Source: WQZF01 sp031556405
GTDB taxonomy: Bacteria > Pseudomonadota > Gammaproteobacteria > Burkholderiales > Rhodocyclaceae
Reading direction: 5' to 3'
NCBI GenBank assembly: GCA_031556405.1
Contig: JAVBTC010000179.1
Location: forward strand, 1 to 11,619
Length of the DNA stretch: 11,619 bases
Numbering within the stretch: position 1 is the stretch's first letter; every line of letters begins with the position of its first letter. The notes beneath the pieces were generated by a model. That model was not told the DNA's origin. It worked only from the letters and a program-made list of their open reading frames with translations, and searched no databases. A program made the translations under genes and the position numbers. Of this stretch, positions 1 to 5,415 are shown piece by piece.

Positions 1-1
1 T

Positions 2-73
2 GAATCGGCAAAAAACCGGTTCGAGGCGATGAAAGACAGGGGATTGCTGCGCAAAATCGCTCTCATTGCCTGA
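2..73 (+). CDS. C-terminal tail of an unidentified protein (5' end outside window)
   Basis: An open frame enters from the left edge and runs 23 codons to a TGA at 71-73. The visible tail is basic and ends in residues GLLRKIALIA. This is too short to assign to a family. Codon use resembles the neighbouring gene, but a chance open frame of this length is possible. The next small gene begins just after it on the same strand, so the two may share a transcript. Confidence 0.3.
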   Translation, partial: ESAKNRFEAMKDRGLLRKIALIA

Positions 74-131
74 ATATTCAGCAAACCATCGGAAAAGGGA
101 AAACTTGCCTGGCTCAAAAATTGGTTTTTGG

Positions 132-380
132 ATGTGCCCTAAAAAAGAAAATCCGGCTGTGGTAGAGCAAAGACCTCATTTGGCGCGGCAAGCCTTGGAA
201 CGGTCTTATGGTTGGCTGAATTCGGCTGTAGCGGTCGAGTCCTACGAGCGTTCGATGTCGGATGATCAGCGGGCAAAGCTGGTGCCATACCGGGATTGTG
301 TGAAGCGATATCTGGATACGGGCAATGCCGAACCGTCTTGCGTACCGCTGCAATGGTCAGGGGATGTTCCTGTGCAGTGA
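132..380 (+). CDS. Small hypothetical protein
   Basis: The frame from the ATG at 132 encodes 82 residues. Upstream in-frame TTG codons at 66 and 105 are alternatives; the one at 105 has a weak purine-rich AAAAGGG in front, and the ATG has no clear Shine-Dalgarno site. The middle (ARQALERSYGWLNSAV, then DDQRAKLVPYRDCVKRYL) is charged and amphipathic like a folded protein. A hairpin plus T-run begins right after the stop codon, which supports a real 3' gene end. I do not recognise a family. The end of the protein (a YRxxVKRYL helix, then a short tail with Trp and DVP) is faintly like the C-terminus of phage tail-fibre assembly chaperones, but this is only an impression. No signal peptide or membrane segment is seen. 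Confidence 0.45.
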   Translation: MCPKKENPAVVEQRPHLARQALERSYGWLNSAVAVESYERSMSDDQRAKLVPYRDCVKRYLDTGNAEPSCVPLQWSGDVPVQ

Positions 381-423
381 CGGCCCTGCATCCGGGGAAT
401 CCGGGCCGCCCTTCGATTTTTTT
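381..423 (+). terminator. Probable rho-independent terminator
   Basis: The arms CGGCCC (381-386) and GGGCCG (403-408) pair perfectly around a 16-nt loop that can fold further through CCGG/CCGG. A run of seven T follows at 417-423, about 8 nt past the stem, which is longer than ideal. It starts immediately after the stop codon of the small upstream gene. Confidence 0.5.
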
Positions 424-604
424 GGGAAGTGCAACACCCTTCCCCTTACCTTCCCTGCGTTCGTGCGCTAGCGGGCGTTTCTACAAGCCGCCCTTTCCCA
501 TCCCGGATAGCATAGGCTCCACTCAGAAAACAAAGAATGCTGCTATGGCTTTATGCCGATACAAACCCTTTTATTTTTTTGAGAGTGCACCATTACTGCA
601 CCAA
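424..604. other. Intergenic stretch with no gene seen; tandem TGCACCA half-sites
   Basis: No frame here looks coding. The right part (about 520-600) is AT-richer than the surroundings. Two copies of TGCACCA lie in direct orientation at 586-592 and 597-603, 4 nt apart. TGCACCA is one arm of the usual NtrC-type inverted site, but here the arms are direct rather than inverted, so regulator binding is only a guess. Confidence 0.3.
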
Positions 605-642
605 TGGAAAAGGGGTTAGCGGCTTTTGCTCGCTAACCCCTT
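605..642 (-). terminator. Rho-independent terminator (tRNA / apaH direction)
   Basis: A perfect 12-bp stem, AAGGGGTTAGCG (610-621) with CGCTAACCCCTT (631-642), encloses a 9-nt loop. Read on the minus strand the stem runs into TTTTCC. It lies 8 nt beyond the CCA end of the tRNA-Gln remnant, the usual place for a tRNA terminator. It would also end transcripts coming through apaH. Confidence 0.75.
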
Positions 643-650
643 GAATTTGT

Positions 651-695
651 TGGCTGGGGAGGAAGGATTCGAACCCTCGAATGCCGGAATCAAAA
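651..695 (-). pseudogene. 3' half of tRNA-Gln (truncated tRNA remnant)
   Basis: Read on the minus strand, the segment holds the anticodon loop with TTG, the 3' arm of the anticodon stem, the variable loop CATTC, a complete T arm (GAGGG, loop TTCGAAT, CCTTC), the acceptor 3' strand CTCCCCA, the discriminator G and an encoded CCA. This matches bacterial tRNA-Gln. Upstream of the anticodon loop the match stops: the expected D arm and the 5' acceptor strand TGGGGAG are absent from 696-738, so no functional tRNA can fold. Breakage at the anticodon loop is typical of tyrosine-recombinase attachment sites in tRNA genes, where an incoming element leaves a duplicated 3' half. It sits 43 bp downstream of the apaH stop, on the same strand. 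Confidence 0.75.
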
Positions 696-738
696 ATCCT
701 GGGGTCTGAAGGGGCTCGACGGCATAATCGACTCAGCG

Positions 739-1578
739 TCATTGAATCGGATGGTGTCGGACTTCGACTCCGGCCTCACGGTATTCCACCTGGAACAATT
801 GCCCATCCTCCAGCCGTACCGCCGACAGTTGCCGTCCCCACAGGCAGCCGGTATCCAGCGCGATGAGATCGGGGCGCAGCAGGAGACCGAGCGCCGACCA
901 GTGGCCGCAGACGATCGTATGGCCGGCACTGGCGCGTCCGGGGGCGTCGAACCAGGGCAGGAAGCCCGGCGGCGCGTCTTTCGGTTCGCCCTTGGCGCGG
1001 AATTCCATCGTCCCTTCCGGAGTGCAGAAACGCAGTCGCGTCATCGCGTTGATGACCACGCGCAGGCGCTCCCAGCCGCCCAGCGTTTCATCCCAGGCCG
1101 CCGGTTCGTTGCCCCACATGTTCGTCAGCGCGTCGACATAGGCGTCGCCGGAAAGCTGCATTTCCACCTCGCGGGCCAGAGCGCGCGCCTCGGCGACGCT
1201 CCATTGCGGCAGCAGGCCGGCGTGGACGAGGCAGTATTTTCCTTCCACGTGGCACAGCGGCAGGCGGCGCAGCCAGTCGAGGAGTTCTTCGCGGTCGGGC
1301 GCGTTCAGGATCGCGTCCAGCGTGTCGTCCTTGCCGTGCTTGTGCGCGACGCCGTGGGCGCGCATCAGCAGGTACAGGTCGTGGTTGCCGAGCACGGTCA
1401 GCGCGGCATCGCCGAGCGCCTTGACGTGGCGCAGCGTTTCCAGCGATTGCGGGCCGCGGTTGACGAGGTCGCCGACGAGCCAGAGGCGGTCGCGCGCCGG
1501 ATCGAAACGGATCCGGTCGAGCAGGCGGAGGAAAGGGTCGTAGCACCCCTGAATATCGCCGATGGCGTAAGTGGGCAT
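739..1578 (-). CDS. apaH: Bis(5'-nucleosyl)-tetraphosphatase, symmetrical (ApaH)
   Basis: Hydrolyses diadenosine tetraphosphate symmetrically to two ADP in the cytoplasm, limiting alarmone-like Np4N; in E. coli ApaH also removes Np4 caps from RNA. The 279-residue length fits the family. The metallophosphatase motifs are in order: GDIQG at 7-11, GDLVNRG at 36-42, GNHD at 64-67, HAG at 119-121 and CGHW at 224-227, with LDTGCLWG at 241-248 near the C-terminus. The ATG at 1578 gives the exact family N-terminus (MPTYAIGD). No strong Shine-Dalgarno site precedes it; only GGAATTT is seen, somewhat too far away. It lies downstream of ldhA, separated by an 86-bp AT-rich gap that could hold its own promoter. 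The usual apaH partners (ksgA, apaG) are not adjacent. A long plus-strand frame across the gene is a GC-rich shadow. Confidence 0.96.
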   Translation of the reverse strand: MPTYAIGDIQGCYDPFLRLLDRIRFDPARDRLWLVGDLVNRGPQSLETLRHVKALGDAALTVLGNHDLYLLMRAHGVAHKHGKDDTLDAILNAPDREELLDWLRRLPLCHVEGKYCLVHAGLLPQWSVAEARALAREVEMQLSGDAYVDALTNMWGNEPAAWDETLGGWERLRVVINAMTRLRFCTPEGTMEFRAKGEPKDAPPGFLPWFDAPGRASAGHTIVCGHWSALGLLLRPDLIALDTGCLWGRQLSAVRLEDGQLFQVEYREAGVEVRHHPIQ

Positions 1579-1588
1579 GAATTATTCT

Positions 1589-1661
1589 AAATTCCAGTGA
1601 AATTTATTTTAGTTTATGTGGTGGGTTTTAATGATAAATTAATTTATATTAAATGGAATTT
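1589..1661 (+). repeat. AT-rich dispersed repeat, copy 1 (apaH-ldhA gap)
   Basis: This AT-rich block stands out from the GC-rich surroundings. It is flanked by the inverted 8-mers AAATTCCA (1589-1596) and TGGAATTT (1654-1661). Its core from about 1600 to 1642 aligns without gaps to the reverse complement of a block downstream of pbpC, with about 30 of 42 positions identical by eye. If translated, both copies give similar peptides with a YVxGF core followed by KL. It may be a decayed mobile or intergenic repeat, and it may also carry the apaH promoter. Confidence 0.45.
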
Positions 1662-1664
1662 CGG

Positions 1665-2663
1665 CTATTGCGTCGGGCGAACCTCGTTAACCAGGGATTT
1701 CCCGGCGGCGAAGGCGGAAACGTTTTCAAGCGTCGTTTCCATGATCGTCGTCACCGCTTCCCGGGTGAAGTATGCCTGATGTCCAGTGACGATGACGTTC
1801 GGGAAAGAGACGAGCCGCTGGATGACGTCGTCGGGAATGATGTGGCTCGACAGATCCTGGAAGAAGAGGTTGGCTTCCTGTTCGTAAACGTCGATTGCCA
1901 GTCCGCCGAGCTGGCCGGATTTGAGCGCCTCGATCGCGGCCTCGGTGTCGATGAGGCCGCCACGGCTGGTGTTGACGAGCAGCGCGCCGGGCTTGACGTG
2001 CGCGAGCGTGCGCGGGTTGATGATGTGATGGGTCTCCGGCGTCAGCGGGCAGTGCAGGGAAATGATGTCGGCCTTCTCCCCGATGAGGCCGGGAGTGACG
2101 TAGCGTCCGCCCAGCGCCGCGAATTCGGGGTTGGGATGAACGTCGTAGCCGAGCACGTTGCAGCCGAACCCTTTCATGATCGCGGCGAATGTGCAGCCGA
2201 TTTTGCCGGTCCCGACGACGGCGACCGTTTTTCCGTGCAGGTCGAAGCCCATGAGTCCGTCGAGCGAGAAATTGCCTTCGCGGGTGCGGTTGTAGGCACG
2301 GCAGATTTTGCGGTTGAGCGCGAGCAGCAGGGCGGTGGCATGTTCGGCGACCGAGTACGGCGAATAATCGACGACGCGCGCGACCTTGATGCCCAGCGCC
2401 GCCGCCGTCTTGAGGTCGATGTGGTTGAACCCGGTGGAGCGGGTGGCGATGAGGCCGGTGCCGCCTTTTCCGAGTATTTCCAGGGTCCTGGCGTCGACCT
2501 GGTCGTTGACCATGACGACGACGGCGGGGAACCCCCGGGCCAGCGTCGCGGTATCGGCGTCCAACGCCGCATCGAAATAGGAAAGTTCGTGTCCGTGCCG
2601 CGCGTTGGCGGTGTCGAGGAATTCGCGTTCGTAAGGCTGGGCGCTGAAGACGGCGGTTTTCAT
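1665..2663 (-). CDS. ldhA: D-lactate dehydrogenase, fermentative (LdhA)
   Basis: NAD-dependent reduction of pyruvate to D-lactate in the cytoplasm, a redox outlet under oxygen limitation. The start chosen is the ATG at 2663: it gives MKTAVFSAQPYE, matching the E. coli LdhA N-terminus, and has AAGGA 8 nt upstream. A longer frame to 2771 adds 36 unrelated residues. The resulting 332 residues match the family. The Rossmann motif GTGKIG is at 151-156. The catalytic residues line up with E. coli R235/E264/H296: R234 in NTSRGG, E263 in DVYEQE and H295 in GHQ. FNHIDL near 79-84 and SVAEHA near 104-109 are typical of the D-2-hydroxyacid dehydrogenase family, and overall similarity is clearly to LdhA rather than to SerA or PdxB. 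A terminator separates it from leuA upstream, so it should have its own promoter between 2664 and 2820; I could not pick a convincing one. Confidence 0.94.
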   Translation of the reverse strand: MKTAVFSAQPYEREFLDTANARHGHELSYFDAALDADTATLARGFPAVVVMVNDQVDARTLEILGKGGTGLIATRSTGFNHIDLKTAAALGIKVARVVDYSPYSVAEHATALLLALNRKICRAYNRTREGNFSLDGLMGFDLHGKTVAVVGTGKIGCTFAAIMKGFGCNVLGYDVHPNPEFAALGGRYVTPGLIGEKADIISLHCPLTPETHHIINPRTLAHVKPGALLVNTSRGGLIDTEAAIEALKSGQLGGLAIDVYEQEANLFFQDLSSHIIPDDVIQRLVSFPNVIVTGHQAYFTREAVTTIMETTLENVSAFAAGKSLVNEVRPTQ

Positions 2664-2819
2664 CAGGGTTCCTTTTTCTGTGAGAGATGGGGATGCGAAC
2701 GAGAAAAAAGCATCCGGGTAAGGAACAGACTGGTAAAAAAACGGACGGTTCTCCCGATTTTTTTCATCCATGGGAGCGCGTCCGGGCCCGGTTTCACCGG
2801 AGAACGCCGCGAGCCTCCG

Positions 2820-2875
2820 AAAAAACCGGGCGGAGGTGAAAACCGGAAATTCCGTTCCGTATTTTCGCCTCCGCC
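2820..2875 (-). terminator. Rho-independent terminator of leuA
   Basis: A 14-bp stem joins GGCGGAGGTGAAAA (2829-2842) and TTTTCGCCTCCGCC (2862-2875) with a single G-T pair. Its loop can fold again (CGGAA with TTCCG). On the minus strand the stem is followed by CCCGG and six T (2825-2820). It lies 50 bp past the leuA stop and separates leuA from ldhA. Confidence 0.8.
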
Positions 2876-2925
2876 CGTGTATTGCGGCGGGGGATGCCGC
2901 ATTGTTCGCTGTATTGCGACCGGTA

Positions 2926-4689
2926 TTACGCCGGATCGGTCAGCGCCTCCCGCATGCGTTGTTGCGTCTGCTCGCTCTGACGCGCGATTGTCGCGAGCAG
3001 ACGCTGCCGTTCCGGCGCTCCGGCACGTTCGGCGACGCGCGCGACGGCGCCGACGAGCGCCTGCAACGACGCGGTAACGATGTTGGCGTCGATGCCGACG
3101 CCGAAGACCGCGCCGGGCACGCCGTCGGCGGCGATTTCGACGAAGGCGGCCGCGCGCGCGTCGGCGCCGGTGCCGAGCGCGCGTTCCTCATAGGAGAGCA
3201 GTTTCACACCGGCGCCGAGCGCGTGCAGCGCCGCGTCGATGGGACCGTTGCCGGCGCCGGAACAGGCGATGGCCTGTCCCTCGCAGTTCAACACGAGGCG
3301 GATGCCCTGCCTGTTTTCTTCCGCTTCGTACAGGTGGTGTTCGGCCAGACTGAGCGTGCCGGCGGGAACGAGATATTCGTGCGCGAAGATTTCCCAGATC
3401 TGGGCCGCGCTGACTTCGCGCCCGGTATCGTCGGTATGGCGCTGCACGGCGGAGCTGAATTCCACCTGCAAACGGCGCGGCATGACGAGGCCGTAAGCGG
3501 ATTCGAGCAGGTAGGAAATGCCGCCTTTGCCCGACTGGCTGTTGACCCGGATGATTGAATCGTAGGTGCGCCCGAGGTCGGCGGGGTCGACCGGAAGGTA
3601 GGGGACGTCCCAATGAGCGTCCGCCGTGGCCTTGCGTGCCGCCATGCCTTTTTTGATCGCATCCTGGTGCGAGCCGGAAAAGGCGGTGAACACGAGGTCG
3701 CCGACGTAGGGATGGCGCGGGTTGACCGGAATCTGCGTGCATTCCTCGGCACAGCGGGCGATTTCGTTGATGCGCGAGAAATCCAGCCCGGTATCGATGC
3801 CCTGGGTAAAGAGATTGAGCGCCAGCGTGACGAGGTCGACATTGCCGGTACGCTCGCCGTTGCCGAAGAGGCAGCCTTCGACGCGGTCGGCGCCGGCCAT
3901 CAGCGCCAGTTCCGCCGCCGCCACGGCACAGCCGCGGTCGTTGTGCGGATGCACGCTGAGCACGAGGGAATCGCGGTGCTTGAGGTTGCGGTGCATCCAT
4001 TCGATCTGGTCGGCATAGACGTTGGGCGAGGCGACTTCCACCGTCGCCGGCAGGTTGACGATGGCCTTTCTTTCCGGCGTCGGCTGCCAGACGTCGAAGA
4101 CGGCATCGCAGATTTCCTTGGAGAAATCGAGTTCGGCGGCGGAAAACGTTTCCGGGCTGTACTGGAAAACGCATTCGATCCGCGGCCTTTTTTCGGCTTC
4201 GCGCCGGATCAGCCGCGTCGCTTCGATGGCGAGCGCCTTGACGCCGGCGCGGTCGGTTTCGAACACGACTTCGCGGAACGTCGGCGCGATGGCGTTGTAC
4301 AGGTGCACGATCACCCGCCGGGCGCCTTCGATCGCCTCGAATGTGCGTTCGATCAGCGGTTCGCGCGCCTGGGTCAATACTTCGATCGTCACGTCGTCGG
4401 GAATGTGGCCGCCTTCGATCAACATGCGCACGAAATCGAATTCGGTCTGCGAGGCGGAAGGAAACGCGATTTCGATTTCCTTGAAGCCGATGGCGACGAG
4501 CTGCTTGAAGAAGCGCAATTTCGCTTCCGCGTTCATCGGCTCGAACAGCGCCTGGTTGCCGTCGCGCAGATCGCTGCTCATCCAGGCCGGCGCGCGGGTG
4601 ATGGCCTGGTCCGGCCAGCGGCGGTCGCGCAAGGCGATGGCGGGGAAGGGGCGGTATTTGTGGTATTCGGCTTGGGGATGCTGCGACAT
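2926..4689 (-). CDS. leuA: 2-isopropylmalate synthase, long (yeast-type) form
   Basis: First committed step of leucine synthesis: acetyl-CoA plus 2-oxoisovalerate gives 2-isopropylmalate in the cytoplasm. The 587-residue length and sequence fit the longer LeuA type also found in yeast and actinobacteria. The TIM-barrel opens with SSDLRDGNQAL (38-48), where D40/R42/D43 belong to the catalytic and metal site. SVHPHNDRG (245-253) supplies the HxH metal ligands and GNGERTGN (276-283) follows. The C-terminal allosteric LeuA domain covers about 455-575 and holds GAGNGPIDA (478-486), where leucine feedback would act. The ATG at 4689 is preceded by AGAGGAG at good spacing. Upstream lie a candidate leucine leader peptide and a promoter; downstream is a strong terminator, so it is probably monocistronic. 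Confidence 0.96.
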   Translation of the reverse strand: MSQHPQAEYHKYRPFPAIALRDRRWPDQAITRAPAWMSSDLRDGNQALFEPMNAEAKLRFFKQLVAIGFKEIEIAFPSASQTEFDFVRMLIEGGHIPDDVTIEVLTQAREPLIERTFEAIEGARRVIVHLYNAIAPTFREVVFETDRAGVKALAIEATRLIRREAEKRPRIECVFQYSPETFSAAELDFSKEICDAVFDVWQPTPERKAIVNLPATVEVASPNVYADQIEWMHRNLKHRDSLVLSVHPHNDRGCAVAAAELALMAGADRVEGCLFGNGERTGNVDLVTLALNLFTQGIDTGLDFSRINEIARCAEECTQIPVNPRHPYVGDLVFTAFSGSHQDAIKKGMAARKATADAHWDVPYLPVDPADLGRTYDSIIRVNSQSGKGGISYLLESAYGLVMPRRLQVEFSSAVQRHTDDTGREVSAAQIWEIFAHEYLVPAGTLSLAEHHLYEAEENRQGIRLVLNCEGQAIACSGAGNGPIDAALHALGAGVKLLSYEERALGTGADARAAAFVEIAADGVPGAVFGVGIDANIVTASLQALVGAVARVAERAGAPERQRLLATIARQSEQTQQRMREALTDPA

Positions 4690-4746
4690 GATTTCTGCTC
4701 CTCTGAAGATTTAAGTGAATTGAGGCTGGTCGGCAATATCGCGGCT

Positions 4747-4790
4747 GTCAGGCTGCCGGGCGGCGGGATGCCGGGTGCTCGTGGCCTGAC
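4747..4790 (-). promoter_or_regulatory. Hairpin in leuA 5' leader
   Basis: GTCAGGC (4747-4753) pairs with GCCTGAC (4784-4790), and the loop is GC-rich and can fold further (CCGGG/CCCGG type). It sits about 60 nt before the leuA start. It has no T-run, so it is not an intrinsic terminator. One arm contains CGGCAGC on the RNA, complementary to GCTGCCG in the Leu-codon run of the leader ORF, so a long-range alternative pairing is conceivable. Confidence 0.35.
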
Positions 4791-4865
4791 AACCGGGCCG
4801 CAGTCGCAGCGAGGAATGAAATTTTGTGGCGGCGAAATGAAACACGATGTTCTCCGGAATGGCGC

Positions 4866-4896
4866 AATGGGGGGTAATGGGGGGCAATGGGGGCGC
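4866..4896 (-). repeat. Short tandem repeat, C-rich in the leuA leader RNA
   Basis: Plus-strand units AATGGGGGGT, AATGGGGGGC and AATGGGGGCGC follow one another. In the leuA transcript they become runs of 5-6 C separated by ATT. The runs are unlike anything else in the window. C-rich, weakly structured RNA is the sort of sequence Rho loads on; on the plus strand the three G-runs are one short of a standard G-quadruplex. Confidence 0.5.
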
Positions 4897-4913
4897 AATG
4901 AAATACGGAACGG

Positions 4914-4931
4914 CGTTCCCGGAAGGGAACG
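4914..4931 (-). promoter_or_regulatory. Hairpin in leuA leader
   Basis: CGTTCCC and GGGAACG form a perfect 7-bp stem with a 4-nt loop. It lies between the leader-peptide stop and the C-rich tract. No T-run follows on the minus strand, so it does not look like a complete intrinsic terminator. Confidence 0.4.
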
Positions 4932-4962
4932 GCACGAAATCAGCAGGAAGGGGAATGAATGA

Positions 4963-4980
4963 TCTGCCCGTTAGGGCAGA
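4963..4980 (-). promoter_or_regulatory. Hairpin overlapping the leader-peptide stop codon
   Basis: TCTGCCC, loop TAAC, GGGCAGA on the RNA: a perfect 7-bp stem whose left arm consists of the last leader codons (Leu CTG, Pro CCC) and whose loop contains the TAA stop codon. A ribosome stalled on the preceding Leu codons or resting on the stop would block this stem, which is the geometry expected of an attenuator 1:2 stem. Confidence 0.55.
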
Positions 4981-5102
4981 AGCGGCAGCAGCAGGGAAAA
5001 CGGCAGCGCCGGCGTGGAGAACGCGAACGCGGCAACGCGCGCCGATACCCGGGCGGTATCAAGGCTGGCGTTGGAGAGAGAAGGGAAGAAACGGATGTTC
5101 AT
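4971..5102 (-). CDS. Candidate leucine leader peptide of leuA (43 aa)
   Basis: The ATG at 5102 opens a 43-codon frame ending in TAA at 4971-4973. The C-terminus reads FSLLLPLLP, with codons CTG CTG CTG CCG CTT CTG CCC just before the stop, so five of the last seven residues are Leu. Leader peptides of leu operons in enterobacteria act by ribosome stalling at such runs when charged tRNA-Leu is scarce. The first codons carry no domain, and the basic start MNIR is unremarkable. The start has no good Shine-Dalgarno site and lies only about 20 nt from the predicted transcription start, so initiation may be weak or nearly leaderless. It precedes leuA by about 280 nt on the same strand, behind a promoter-like sequence. 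The function is inferred from position, composition and the hairpin over the stop codon; similarity to any known leader was not tested. Confidence 0.6.
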   Translation of the reverse strand: MNIRFFPSLSNASLDTARVSARVAAFAFSTPALPFSLLLPLLP

Positions 5103-5127
5103 GAGAAAGTTCGCGATTACCCGGAAG

Positions 5128-5157
5128 AGGCTAGCAAGAACAAAACGAATGAGTCAA
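5128..5157 (-). promoter_or_regulatory. Candidate leuA promoter
   Basis: On the minus strand, TTGACT (5157-5152) is a near-consensus -35 box. After 18 nt comes TAGCCT (5133-5128), a poor -10 box rescued by an upstream TG (TGCTAGCCT, extended -10). Transcription would start near 5120 and read first through the leader ORF, then leuA. No other promoter this good is visible in the gap. Confidence 0.5.
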
Positions 5158-5190
5158 GCATTTTTTACGCGTTCCGATCAGAGAGATGAC

Positions 5191-5207
5191 ATTCCGACGT
5201 CCGGAAT
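5191..5207. repeat. Small perfect hairpin
   Basis: ATTCCG and CGGAAT pair around ACGTC. It lies just upstream of the leuA promoter, between the two divergent transcription units, and could be an operator-like palindrome. No regulator can be named. Confidence 0.3.
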
Positions 5208-5218
5208 GGAGAAAAATT

Positions 5219-5300
5219 CCCGGTGATTTTCTGTGTGACGGGGTCAATTACCAAGTATGTCGAGGAAATGCCCGGATTTTCGCCTGTGCGGGGAATTTTC
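5219..5300 (+). repeat. Short hairpin repeats upstream of pbpC (two divergent copies)
   Basis: The better copy (5268-5300) has TGCCCGGATTT, about 7 nt, then TGTGCGGGG and AATTT. It closely matches 8692-8723, where the arms are perfectly paired. A weaker copy at 5219-5249 keeps CCCGG, ATTTTC, TGTG, CGGGG and AATT with small insertions. The rest of the gap up to pbpC at 5416 holds no gene that I can support. A possible -10 (TAAACT, 5373-5378) lacks a -35 partner. Confidence 0.4.
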
Positions 5301-5415
5301 TTTGCTCTCAGGCGGATTGGAGAAACGATTGGGAAAGCGGAAAGGCCATGCGCGGCGGGAATTTTTTCGCTGTAAACTTGAGCGATTTCTCTGCCCGTAG
5401 CCATCCCGCTTTTCC

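Noticed and set aside
696..738. Possible 5' half completing a full tRNA-Gln
   Set aside because: No segment pairs with the acceptor strand CTCCCCA and no D arm is seen; the minus strand carries CCCC, not GGGG, at the place needed.
742..1590. 282-codon plus-strand frame
   Set aside because: It runs opposite apaH across almost its full length and has a shadow-like composition; apaH is unmistakable.
2664..2771. Upstream extension of LdhA by 36 residues
   Set aside because: The extension has no family similarity, while the ATG at 2663 has a good ribosome site and the exact family N-terminus.
1653..3077. 474-codon plus-strand frame
   Set aside because: It spans ldhA, the leuA terminator and the leuA 3' end in antisense; no domain is visible and the real genes explain the region.
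4866..4896. G-quadruplex on the plus strand
   Set aside because: Only three G-tracts are present, one short of the standard four, so a canonical intramolecular quadruplex is not supported.
4711..4935. 74-codon minus-strand frame just before leuA, considered as a leader peptide
   Set aside because: It has no run of Leu codons and no attenuator-like structure at its end; the frame at 4971-5102 fits far better.
3613..4962. 449-codon plus-strand frame
   Set aside because: It is antisense to leuA and its leader; the composition is that of a complementary-strand artefact.
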